A DNA stretch of 64,000 nt. Origin: Antedon bifida. Lineage: Eukaryota; Echinodermata; Crinoidea; Comatulida; Antedonidae. A model generated the notes under the pieces. It made no database searches, had not been told where the DNA came from, and saw only the letters and a list, made by a program, of their open reading frames with translations. This document shows, piece after piece, positions 14,301-24,545 of this stretch. The translations under genes were made by a program, and so were the position numbers. The stretch lies in assembly GCA_963402885.1 (NCBI GenBank), contig OY727103.1, positions 7,106,501 to 7,170,500 on the forward strand, read 5' to 3'. The stretch's first letter is position 1. Every line of letters starts with the position of its first letter.

Positions 14301-16428
14301 CATTACCAACCAGGTAGATTAATCGTCACAAATCCAATCATAGAGTACTGCGCAAAGATCTAAAAAACGCGGCTTCAAGCTATTCAAATATTGTGTCCTC
14401 GAAAAAAATGTGTAAGCTTGCTTAAAACAATCTAAAGCTCTGTCTACAATATCAAACTTTCTGTGACAAAAATAAGTGTTCCCATGGACACGATGACGTC
14501 ATATCACTACCATATTTGGGCACATCATACTTTGTCAAACTAGTTTGATAGGGTCTAGCTTTACACTGAGGTACCTCTGAGTTGTAAAATAATGATTCAA
14601 AAACATGTTATTCAGTTATATCTCTTAATGGTGATAACTCTTTTACATTTTAAATCTGTTCTAATGTTTGGTTTTCCTATAGGATCCGAGATGCACTTCG
14701 TCAGATCCTATCAATCTCTCGCATTGGTAACCATCACCTCCAAGCTAACAAGCCATGGGATCTCATGAAAACTAAGAAAGAAGAAGACAGGCAAGTTAAG
14801 CTAACTAAAACGTTTACTATTATATTTTGTTAATTAAATATTATTAATATTCAGTTTTTTTTTAACAGCGGAACATAAGGCAAGTAAGAAGGGTTTTAAG
14901 TTAAGAATTTATAAGAAATGTAATTGCAAACGTATAAATGTATGATGCAAAACAATTTTTATCAACAAATTCTATTTTAATTATCTAAAATTTGCATTTC
15001 AGAGTGAAAGCAGGAACTGTTACAGGTATTGCTGCAAACATTAGCTATCTGATATCTGTTATGTTGCACCCTTACATGCCAAGTGTAAGCCAGGCAATAC
15101 AGGAACAACTGGCGGCAACCAGCTTCTCGAACTATCTCAGTGAGAAGTTTGTGTGTTACCTTCAGCCTGGACATAAAATAGGAAAGGTAGACTCTTTTTT
15201 CAACAGTTATATTTATATACGTAGTATACTGATATCCATAGCCAAAGTCATTTTTTCTGTAATTTGCCTTTGAATTATATACTTATACTATTATTGTCTG
15301 TCTTATTTTCTTACTTTTCTCACTTGTCCTGGCGAAGGATTGAAGTTATCCAAAGCCTGGAATGTTTTTATGATTTACTTTATCTTTTTGATTTAGTCTT
15401 TTGCTTAACTTTATTCATAATCTCCATTAACATCCAGCAACTGATTCCTACAAAGTTGCCATTTAAAAAAATAATTTTGCATTTTAATTTATATTTAAAT
15501 TATCTCTAGGTCTACCACATGGACCATTTGTTTTCTCCTTAACATCAAAATATTCATTCCATCATGTGTCATTCGTTATTCTAATCCTCAGAGAGACTTT
15601 ATTTGTAGGCCACCAGCCTTAAAATTTAAACATTACTTTGGAAAATAAAATGCCACTTTACCTAGAAAAAAAAAAAAAAAACATATTTCCAATGTCATTT
15701 GGAAAAAAAATTGTCTCGTCTTCATACAATATGTATGTAGTAATAAGAATAATTTGTTTGCCCTACTCTGACGTAATTTGTACTTTATATTATACTAAGT
15801 ACATTGAGGATGAGGAAAATCGCAAGTAACTATCGGGTCGGACTTAAACTCACGACCTTCAGATCACTAGCTTGGCGTTCATAACTCTAAACCACCGAGC
15901 TTGCGCTGACGGCTAGGTGCTAGATTCGACCTCAAGTAAGCAGCCGATAGCAGTGTTTTTTTCTTATGCAATTAAGGCAAAAATGAATAATTCATTACCT
16001 TTATTATTTTCTATTATAAAGAATTGCAAGATAGCTGATCTACTTCCTAAATATACTAACCCTTTAATTAATCTCTCTCAACTATTAAAAAAACATGTTT
16101 TATACAAATTATTTAATCTCTCTGCATTTTTTATATAGCGCCCTCTATATTGTCCCATATTATGTCATAATTATTCTAATGATTATTCATGATTTCTGCC
16201 TTAATTGCAATGGAAAAAAAATAATAATGCCAGCGGGTACTGCACCAACATCTGACCAATTACTCAATACCCTGACGTAAACTACTCCACAGTAGTTACA
16301 AACAAAAAGAGGTTATTTCTGAATCAAAGTAAACCATTTTTTTTTTATTTCAGCCATCACCTCTGTTTAGTAAAATTGAAGCATCACAGGCTGAACATTT
16401 AAAAGAGAGGTTTGCTGGGAAACAGTAG
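5302..16428 (+). CDS. MARS1: Cytoplasmic methionyl-tRNA synthetase, 16 exons, 795 aa
   Basis: The enzyme charges tRNA-Met with methionine in the cytosol. Coding exons are 5302-5410, 7382-7472, 7854-7935, 8678-8797, 9080-9286, 9788-9870, 10630-10746, 10838-11041, 11261-11462, 12093-12434, 12807-12924, 13447-13660, 13854-13985, 14683-14790, 15003-15186 and 16354-16428. All phases join, giving 2388 nt. Residues 1 to about 203 form the GST-like domain, known in vertebrates to dock into the multi-synthetase complex. The HIGH signature is HLGN (254-257). Two zinc-knuckle sets follow: C363, C366, C379, C382 and C392, C395, C409, C412. The KMSKS loop is KFSKS (567-571). The anticodon-binding helices occupy about 600-760. 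The start ATG has A at -3, and an in-frame TAA lies at 5251 with no ATG between. The protein stops just where vertebrate MARS1 continues into a WHEP domain. Identity rests on long matches to animal MARS1 and is secure; exact exon ends are by consensus. Confidence 0.95.
5411..7381 (+). other. MARS1 intron 1
   Basis: The intron of 1971 bp has GTAAGT donor and CACACAG acceptor, phase 1. It contains the inverted-repeat element at 5697-5896. It also holds GACCAATCACAAGCG near 6370, a segment that recurs at 21851 and 26051 inside the 20-29 kb duplication. A short palindrome ACGCATGCGT lies near 6230. No other gene is visible in it. Confidence 0.8.
5697..5896. mobile_element. MITE-C, inverted-repeat element in MARS1 intron 1
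   Basis: The left end TAAAGGCAATTTACACA with following CAGACGGGCGGTAA is mirrored by the right end TTACCGCTCGTCTGTGTAAATTAGCCTTTA when complemented. These imperfect terminal inverted repeats are about 30 bp on an element of about 195 bp. It is GC-richer than its surroundings and has no coding capacity. The superfamily is not assigned. Confidence 0.6.
7723..7734. promoter_or_regulatory. Perfect NRF-1-type palindrome
   Basis: TGCGCATGCGCA is an exact match to the palindromic NRF-1 consensus. It lies in MARS1 intron 2, about 120 bp before exon 3. NRF-1 sites are common in housekeeping promoters, but a 12-bp match can occur by chance and the intronic position makes function uncertain. Confidence 0.35.
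7948..8206 (-). mobile_element. tRNA-derived SINE in MARS1 intron 3
   Basis: Read on the minus strand, the element opens with a tRNA-like head. An A-box-like TGGCTTGGTGG lies near 8190 and a perfect B box, GGTTCAAGTCC, near 8140-8150. An unrelated body follows, and the element ends in an A-rich tail, seen on the plus strand as the T-run at 7948-7971. Near-matching ATGATTT/ATCATTT flanks could be a decayed target duplication. Confidence 0.7.
9605..9690. repeat. AAAGCGCTTTTCC repeat fragment in MARS1 intron 5
   Basis: AAAGCGCTTTTCC is followed after an A-run by GGTCCAAAGCGCTGTACA, giving a short inverted repeat. It resembles a repeat end common in aquatic animal genomes, recalled from memory and not checked. 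It does not touch the exons. Confidence 0.4.
10361..10550. mobile_element. GC-rich inverted-repeat element next to MARS1 exon 7
   Basis: The left end TTTTGCACCCTGTTCCGG and the complement of the right end, TCTTGCACACCTGTCCCG, match over about 40 bp with mismatches. The element is markedly richer in GC and CpG than the surrounding intron and ends about 80 bp before exon 7 (10630). It has no coding capacity. It looks like a MITE of a family not otherwise seen in the window. Confidence 0.5.
14433..14563. mobile_element. MITE-B copy 1 in MARS1 intron 13
   Basis: The left end AAAGCTCTGTCTACAATAT is mirrored by the right end TTTGATAGGGTCTAGCTTT. Inside lie CATATCACTACCATATTTG and a TCAAACTAGTTTGA palindrome, both shared with the copy at 46363-46545. 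The element of about 130 bp is non-coding. Confidence 0.65.
14791..15002 (+). other. GC-AG intron (MARS1 intron 14)
   Basis: The donor is GACAG|GCAAGT instead of GTAAGT, and the acceptor is TTTGCATTTCAG. Apart from the C at position +2 the donor fits the full consensus, as expected of true GC-AG introns. The reading frame crosses the junction correctly, joining KKEEDR to VKAGTVTG, which matches the family. Confidence 0.85.
15187..16353 (+). other. MARS1 intron 15 with tRNA-like SINE remnant
   Basis: This 1167-bp intron carries a degenerate tRNA-like head on the minus strand at about 15838-15905. It has an AGCTCGGTGG A-box-like start and GAGTTTAAGTCC as a worn B box. No conserved tail is apparent. 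The rest is AT-rich with no gene seen. Confidence 0.5.
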
Positions 16429-16449
16429 CAGTTGGTGATTACGACTCCA

Positions 16450-16480
16450 AATAAAATGTATCCTTATAATATTTAATAAA
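16450..16480 (+). terminator. MARS1 poly(A) signals
   Basis: AATAAA occurs at 16450-16455 and again at 16475-16480, 22 and 47 nt after the stop codon. Both are in the right place for mRNA 3' end formation and give a very short 3' UTR. Confidence 0.7.
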
Positions 16481-16485
16481 AGTCA

Positions 16486-18384
16486 CATTATATTGTTTTC
16501 TCTACAGTTAAAAAGAAGACACAATTCTGTTATTTGCGAATTTATGTTGCTGTTGGTTTGGGTTTTGAAATAATAAAAAATAAAATAAAATAATTAAAAA
16601 TAAAAACTTAGTTAAAACATGTTAGCAATAGTGTCTTTTTTGGTTTTGGCCGATCTTTCATATTGATTCTGTACGGATTATTATTAGTTAATCATCCACC
16701 AAACATTGGTTACAAATTTGTTACAGGTAATATTTTACCCACGATTTGTGAGCAAGATTCTTCTCAAAATTGTTTTTATATCTATTAAAATGTTCACTAG
16801 AAAAGACTGATTAAACTTCAGCATGAACATTTACGAATAATTTCATAAACGTTTATTTTCTATTCGCATTATTTTTTTTTCGGCAATAGCACGATAATTT
16901 GTTAAATTCTTTATTTCTTTGTTGATTATTTTTTCAAATAAGAATTTAGTTAATGGACCACATGTTTAGCACTATTTTACATAAACTTCATACAATGGTA
17001 TGTCATGAGTCAAATATCATTTTAACGTGAATTTTCGTTTACTTAACTTTAACAAAAAATTCGTGTTTATTTATAAATTGAATATTAAGTTTAGTTTAGT
17101 ACAAATAGTCCGCATTTAGTTCGTGGACAATACGTTGAGTATTGGTTAAATTTAAGTACTGTTATATAAATAAACCATAGCATATCATACCCCGATTACT
17201 GCGCACGTATTTTAACTTAAATGTTCGTTTACTGTAGCTTTAACTAAGACATCGTGCTAAATTATAAAATAAATAGTAAGTTTAAGTACAAATAGTCCGT
17301 ATTGAGTCGGTGAACGATAATTTTAGTTGCATTACATTCACTGAAGTATCATAGCCTTCATATGTTTCGTATACTCTCACCTGCTGCTGCTCCAGACAAA
17401 TAGGCCTAGGGCATGGTTAGATGCTTGAACTGGGCAGGTATTCTGACGAAGTAGACTTATTGTGTAGTATGTTGTTTGTTTACTTTTTTAGCCGTTTGGT
17501 AAGTTTTTATTGTACTGCTTGATATTTCTGTATGTCTATGCACACACCTAGATAAGGTACAAGTATACTATAAAAAAATAATGTTGTATAGTGATTAGGC
17601 CTAGTTTTACTAATATACTTTGTGATGTTATCGTGTATTTATTAGGTTTAAAATGTTGTTAGTCATTTTGCCTTTTCAAAACAATAAAACACATAACAGG
17701 TTACTGATGAGGTACAAAAGGTGTTTTTTAGGGGAAACAAATTGCTAGTGCTGTCTTTTACGAATTATGGAGTAAGGGAGTGTTTATACTGTACTAGCAC
17801 TTACTACAAAAATAGTCAAATGACGACTCCTTTACTTTAATAAAATCCCTTATCATACTGATGTCGAGAAAAGCAAGGAAAATGTTCCGATGTCGAAAAA
17901 AGTAAGCACTCGGACTTGCTCAGACATAGGTAAGGGTATACAGATGTGTCAATACCTTCCAAGTCCTCTAGCGTTTTGAAAATAAAACTATAAGGTCAAA
18001 GGGTAAATTTGCTTTCGAAATATGAAAGCCATGCGATTTTTGCTATTTGAAAATATTTCATAAATATCATTTGAAAACAGATTGATTTTGTAAATTGTTG
18101 TAACAATTACACAAGTACATATAATCTAATTGATAAGCGAGGAAGTTTGGCTTTTGACTACGCGATGTGAAGATAGTCAAGGCATGTAGCGACATAATTA
18201 TTTCGCCTAAAAGAAATTTCTTTGCATTTAAGAAGGGATTGACATATAGGCCTAGACAAACCGGACGGCAGAGTAAGAATAGTTTATAATTTCACACAAG
18301 GATACACTAAAAACTGTAAGGCCTAGCAGGCCTACTTTTTCTTTACAATTTTCTTATAAATAATTTTTTTTAAAGACATCGACT
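16486..18384. other. Intergenic, AT-rich; local 190-bp duplication
   Basis: No gene is recognised. Two related segments, about 17020-17170 and 17205-17345, share CGTTTACTNNANCTTTAAC, TAAGTTTAGTACAAATAGTCCG and GTGNACNATA-like blocks, so a local tandem duplication is likely. Several TAGGCCTA palindromes occur. Confidence 0.6.
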
Positions 18385-18875
18385 GCTTAAAATATGCATT
18401 GGTGTAACGTGCGGAGACTCCATGTTGTTATTCTGCGCATATTAGCCATTTTTCGAAAATTTCCCTGTACTAAAGTACAAGGATTTTTGTCGGATAATGG
18501 CATTTTTACTTTCTAAAATATGCTGAGGTAACATACGCAGAACACATTATGTGATTCTGCGTATGTCATTAATAGTAGCGAGTTATGTCAAAATAAGAGG
18601 TTCGAAATTTTGCCAATTTTCGAAATATTCCATGTACTATAGTACAGGGTCTTTTTTGGTAATGGCCAAAAAATGGACTTTTAAAATATGCTTAGGTAAC
18701 ATGCGCAGAACACATTATGTAATTCTGCGCATAGTAGCCAGCTAAGTAAAACAATACTGAGTTTGAAATGTGGATATTTTCTGAAATATTCCTGTACGGG
18801 TACTATAGTACAGGGATTTTTTTTCGGAAAATGGCCAACATCTCCAAACCACATTATGTGATTCACATGCTAACA
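18385..18875 (+). repeat. Tandem repeat with GCGCAGAA hairpins (cluster 1)
   Basis: About three imperfect units, period roughly 150-166 bp, contain in order a TTCGAAA stretch, CCTGTACTATAGTACAGGG, an AAATGGCCAAAAA stretch, and GAGGTAACATGCGCAGAACA followed by TTCTGCGCATG. Two segments can fold: CCTGTACTATAGTACAGG, and ATGCGCAGAA paired with TTCTGCGCAT. The same family reappears at 49500-50570. Confidence 0.65.
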
Positions 18876-20159
18876 AGTTTCTAAAAAGAACAATTTTTAA
18901 TTCTGTAAGAAATACACATTTTGAAAAACAACATATTTTGTACCCTTCTAAATTACCATACATTCATTTTTATTTAATTATTTAAAAAAAAATAAAAACA
19001 ACATTTAAATATAATGTTGATATATTTTTTTTTTACGTTTGACAACAATTTATTTACTTTCAAAAACCATTATCTATTGGTTATTATTTTAATTGGTTAT
19101 GTGGAAATTGTAAGTGATTCGATTAACAAAATAATATATTAATACAACCATGTCTTACGTTTTCTTTTATTTTAATAGAAATTGTCATATTAATTGGTTT
19201 TAAGAAAATTGTAAACAGACGGGTACAATTATTATATCAAATCATAATAAACCGTTAGAGGCGCTAATGTGTCTATATTTATTCACATTGTCGTCTCAAT
19301 TTGTATATTGTAAAGTTAATAGTTTCCTGGTCTGTAAGAAATTGGAAACTGTTTTTTCAACTTTAAAACATGTTGCTAAAAATGTCAAAATTAATTATAA
19401 AGTTAGTAAGAAGTTATGGTCCTAATTTAACTTGTAGCCTAATAATGGTAATTCATATTACTATTACTTATATTAGGCCTAATTAAAATAAATATAATAC
19501 AAAGTAAATAGAGATTTTAACTTATGAATTAATTATATTTATTATTACATTTATTATATTTATTAATACTGGTAATATTTATAGCATCTTTATTATTATT
19601 TAATATATTATTACTAAATATTATTTTTTTGTTGTAAATTATTAAAGTAAATTTAGTTTTATATGTACAGTATTGTATGTAATAACATAACTGTTAGGGG
19701 CCAGACTAACTGTGCTCTTTCCTGACCATTCTTGTTTTCTGTGTACATTTACATCTCTACAAATATATTGTTTTACTATCTAGCTGATTTAAATTTATAA
19801 TTTCAGTTTTTTGGGTTTTTCCCAGGTAAATTCCAAATGACGCAGTCTTTTCATAAATTGGCTTTCGTAGATCTAGCTCATATATTAGGCCTATATTATA
19901 CAAATAAAAAATTGGTAGAATATTTTAATTCGGTCCTGTTTTTGGTATCATGAAATATGAAATAAATAAAAAAAAAATAAAAAATATTTTTATGAATTTT
20001 TTATTGTTCAACGAACAAAAAAGAAAAAGTAATTTAAAAAAAAATTCATTAATACGTTGGTTGCTTCCATCTTTTATAAATGTCAGACGAGAGTTGCAGT
20101 CAGAAAACAGCTCTCCGATTTAATAGTCGCGGAATAAGACAGTCAAAGACCCAAAACTA
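18876..20159. other. Very AT-rich intergenic DNA
   Basis: Long runs of A and T with no open frame of note, no RNA gene and no recognisable mobile element. TAGGCCTA palindromes occur near 19475 and 19886. Confidence 0.6.
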
Positions 20160-20292
20160 TAGGTTGGTGTTCGACCTATGAAAAAACAAGGTCAACAGCC
20201 ATAAGTCGCGTGCTAAAACGCATAGTGATACCGGACCGACAGACAGACCGACCGACAAAGTGAACTATAGAGTCGCGTCCACGCGACTAAAA
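20160..20292 (+). repeat. AGTCGCGT hairpin / (GACC)n repeat, copy at 20.2 kb
   Basis: The segment contains CAACAGCCATAAGTCGCG, a GATACCGGACCGACAGACAG tract with GACC/GACA tetranucleotides, GTGAACTATAG, and a terminal hairpin AGTCGCGTCCACGCGACT followed by AAAAA. The same order is seen at 52806-52926, and in reverse at 47283-47415 and 51944-52096. A fragment lies near 565-650. Confidence 0.65.
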
Positions 20293-20481
20293 ATACTTGA
20301 TTAGAACTTTTACCGAAAACTGAACGTCACGTGTTGAAAGTTGAAAATAACCAGGGAAGTCAGAGAAAACCAATCAGCAATAAGACGCTTAGAGAATTCA
20401 AAGAAGGAGACAAAGTGTGTGTTCGGAATATAGATCAAAGAGTCAGAAGTGGATAGTTAGAATTATTCATAGGAAAACAGC

Positions 20482-23400
20482 GTGAAATGACAGGGCGCCA
20501 CCTATACATTAAACACAAATATTTTTCTCGAAAATTCTTGGTTTTTTTTTTCTTCAAATACGTAGATTCGCGGTTTCAGAGTGATGCTAATCAGATTACA
20601 GAACTAATTATTTAGAATTGTTTGTTCGGAAATAAATTTAATCAGTATGTACTGTATCTGGTTTTTAAAAACAAATCCATTTTCAGAACTAGCTACAATT
20701 AATAACAGCACACAACACAATCCTTTGTTTTTCTTGTTAACCAAAGGTCATTTTTTCAACTATCATTTCAATATTATTTTGCCAACATAAACAAAAAATG
20801 TGTTTGCAATATTCACAATACAGTAGTACAATCATTCTATAAAAAAAAACAATACTATCCTTGTTGACAAACATTTTTTTTTCAACATTTGATTTCAACA
20901 TTTCAAACGAAACAAGACTGTATCCGATTGTCTTTAGACCAAACCTATTTCTAGGACTACATCAACAGGCAGAAATCATGCTATCGACAATAAGCAGTGT
21001 CTATTACAATTTTCAAACCAAACCTATTCTTAGAACTATGCCTGAACACAAAAACGGTATTACAATTTTCCAACTAAACCCATTTTCGTAAACTGTAGCA
21101 AATGGCGTAATAATAGCTATATAATCTGTAAATGTGTGTAGGCATCTCAAAGCTTTAGACCAAAGCAATATTACCCTAGTAAACAGGGATTGTTGTCATT
21201 CTGAATGAATGACATCATCAAAATGGTGATGCTCCAAATCCTTTAAAAAAGTCCATCATAAGGCCCCTATGCCTACTAGACTATATAACATTATAATGGT
21301 GTGATCATTTAATGAACGCTTATTAGATTTACATGTGTACGTGCATATAATGCGGTCAGTTTCTCCAAGTTGTACTGTTACATAATTCATAATGTTTCTG
21401 CCCGTGTTCATTTTGCTAAACATTGACTTACTTCAGTGACATGTTCATATGAACACTTAAATTCGCCATCCCTTTTAATTGAAAACAAAATGTATATGCA
21501 ACACTATGAAATACACGCATAGTTTTATTACAAGTAAGTAAAACGAAAATGTGAAACAAAAATAAAGTAACATAATAATTAGCAATAATTTGAATAAAAT
21601 GTATACATGAAAAAGAGAGACTATTTTAACTAGTATAAGCCTAATAAATTAACAAAAATCACCGCTTGCGTTTGATTGTATTTCATTATTAAATAATAGT
21701 TAAAAACATTCTGTTTTTTTTTTGTATAGTATGTAGTTGTTTTATCTTTATCTTTTTAAATGTGTTTATATAAATATTCTCATCCCGACACAGTTTGAAT
21801 AAATAAAAAATGAAACAAGGTTTATGAAGCTTGGTTCTCAGACACTCAAGCGTTTTGACCAATCACAAGCGACAGTTCGGATGATTCATCGATTGTGATT
21901 GGTAAACTACGATGCGCTTACGTTCTTGCGTTGCGTCTCTGTGGAAACTAAGTATTGAGGAACTACAGCGTACAACTTTAATTGTCTATTTACTCGCTAT
22001 ATTTCGTTAAATTTGTTTCATTAGGAAGTTATTAGATCTCCACCTTCAACCACTTCATAAAGAAATATGTAATGTTTGAAATATTCAAAAAATTGCCGTA
22101 AACACTAAAACACGTGGATATCGTCGGTTTACTGTACTTTTACAAGGAAGATAAAATAATAATTTTAGATAGACATTCAATATTAAATTCATATGAATAT
22201 TTATTTTCATTTTCTTGATGTTATATTATAAAGAACTTAACCTGAAGAAAATGAAAAGAATTATTTCTTTGTTCTGACTTCAAATGTTATCATCTGTTTT
22301 TGATTTTAAATTAACAATACAAATAAATGTGCAAAATATAAAACATTGCGAATTTAAAAAAAAAGTTTAATTAGACAAAAATAAATCGGGTTTTTTTTCT
22401 ATTTTTTTTGTATGAACAATATCCAAATCAGTGATTTTATTCTGATGTATTTCATCCATTCATTCAAGTTAACATTTATTTCGTAGCCAAAACAGTATGG
22501 ACTTTAAACAAAAGGGCATTTTTCTGTAGTTTATGTATAGCTTTACAAAATAAAAAAGTGAAACGTAGATTTGGTAGGCTTATTTTTTTGCGTCTAAATG
22601 AAATTATTTTAGAGAAACATTTTTTGTTTAACCATATACCTAGTAACTCTGCCTTACTGAAATTAAGCGATTACACGGTTTTAAAACGGTATCTTTGTAA
22701 AATATGAATACAATATTACTAGATTTTGTGCTAGATTTTTAAATTGTCTTGCTTTGTCAATTGGCACTCGTCGCAATCTTTAGTATGACACGCCAAGATG
22801 GACATAACTATTTCAAGTTGACACTCGTCGCAATTTGTAGTTTGTCCAAATCGGCCAACAACAGCATTAGCTGGAGTTTAGAAAATACCATGCAAATGAT
22901 ACAACTAGCGTATGTACTGTAGGTCTAGAGAGGAGAGTAAGCGTGTCATGTATGTTGTCAGCACTGTAACACTAAATGTATGGCATACATATTGTTCAGT
23001 CACGGTACTCTTCATAATTTCAACTACTGTATTATAGACAATGCTAACTCATAGTTTTCTTTAGATCTATAATCTGGTAATGGCGGGCAATAAACGTGTA
23101 TGTACTTTTTACGGTACGTTTTGTAAGGAAGTCCAAATGGCGTTTTATTTAATTCAACAAAATCAGAAGTATAATAATATACCTACAGAAGTAATAATAA
23201 ATTTTAAAAAGCGGAAAAACAAACAAATGAATACAATTGTTATTAATTATTAAAATACAGAATAAAGTATAAATAAAGAAACATGTTTTCTATATTATTT
23301 ATTTTTTTATGTTTTTTTGTCATCATATAATATATCTTGGTATCTTTATTTTGACAAGAATTGCCATAAAAAAATACATTTGCAGCCAAAGGCTGAATTG

Positions 23401-24545
23401 CTGCATTTTTTTACAATATTTTTCAATAAAATTAGATTAGTTTTAAAAACGTATTCATTAAATAGACAAAAAATATAGACAAATATTTGCATAATTTAAT
23501 TATTCGAATTCGAATCAAAGTATTTTTAAAACAACAGAGGTTAAATCATCTGAATAAGAAATGTAAGCATTGTTTAAGATGTATTTACACACTCTTGTTT
23601 AGATTCTTTCTAAATTATTGCTATAATCTTCGGTTCAACCTGAATTCAAAAGGGGACAAGCATATTCCAAGCATGGACGCAAGCAACTTTTATATAAAAC
23701 CATATTATTTGTGGTTTTGTCGGAATTTTACTCCTAGGAGTTTAATATGATAATCATAATAATTATATATTTAGTAATTTTGTTTTTCTTCAGTCAGTAA
23801 AGTGGGAATAACATGAAATTTTATTTTCTATGTTTAAATATAAACGTTAGTGATTTTTTTCCTGTGAGTATATTACTGTACTTTGAGATTAGGCCTATTA
23901 TTTTGCATCGTTGAGATTGTAGTAAACAGTATTAGTTATTTTTAATATTATTTATAATTGAAAATAAGAAAAAAAAAACAAAAGCAAAACAAATCAATAG
24001 GCTTACTAATAACAAAAAAAGGACATTAAATTATTTTTGAAATAGATACGTTATTTTAAATACTGTAAGCCTAATAACCATATTATAACATCGTATAGTA
24101 TATTTGAATGGGTTTCATTCTTGTTTGTTGTGTTGTTATTTTTAATTTGTTTATTTATCGTTATTTTTCTGAAATGTGTTAATATAATAATTTATTATTT
24201 ATCGACTCTGTTTGACTGGTAAAAATATTAATAAAAATAAAACAATACATATATAGAGTTTAGTATGTTAACTTCATCATAATTATTGTAAGGAGCTATA
24301 ACATAAAAACACACCTTACTTTGTATCTTACTTGCTATATTTACCTAAAACCAATTTATAAGGAAACGACAAAGGTTTGGAAAATTCAAAGAATTGCTGT
24401 AACCACCAAAACACGTGATAGCGTTGGTTCAATATCCTTACAAGGAAGAAAATCTTATGATACTTTGATTTTCGAAAATATATTTCATCATATAAAAAAG
24501 GAAAACAAATTTAAAAACATAGGCCTGAACAACACAAAAACATAA
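20482..24545 (+). repeat. Tandem duplication of about 4.2 kb, unit 1
   Basis: The unit begins GCGTGAAATGACAGGGCGCC and is repeated from 24653 with high identity: long stretches differ by only a few substitutions and small indels. The offset is about 4.17-4.20 kb in the first half. It contains no convincing gene. A short open frame at 24321-24545 has a counterpart in unit 2 that differs in start, end and reading, so it is not clearly coding. A CCAAT-containing segment near 21850 also resembles MARS1 intron 1 near 6370. Confidence 0.8.

Noticed and set aside
14785..14800. GC donor in MARS1 read as a sequencing error
   Set aside because: The surrounding bases fit the strict consensus required of genuine GC donors and the frame joins correctly, so no error needs to be assumed.
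24321..24545. Open frame repeated in both 4.2-kb units (also 29200-29385)
   Set aside because: The two versions differ in start, end and length, no domain is recognisable, and related DNA near 22060-22150 is not open. It looks like repeat sequence rather than a gene.
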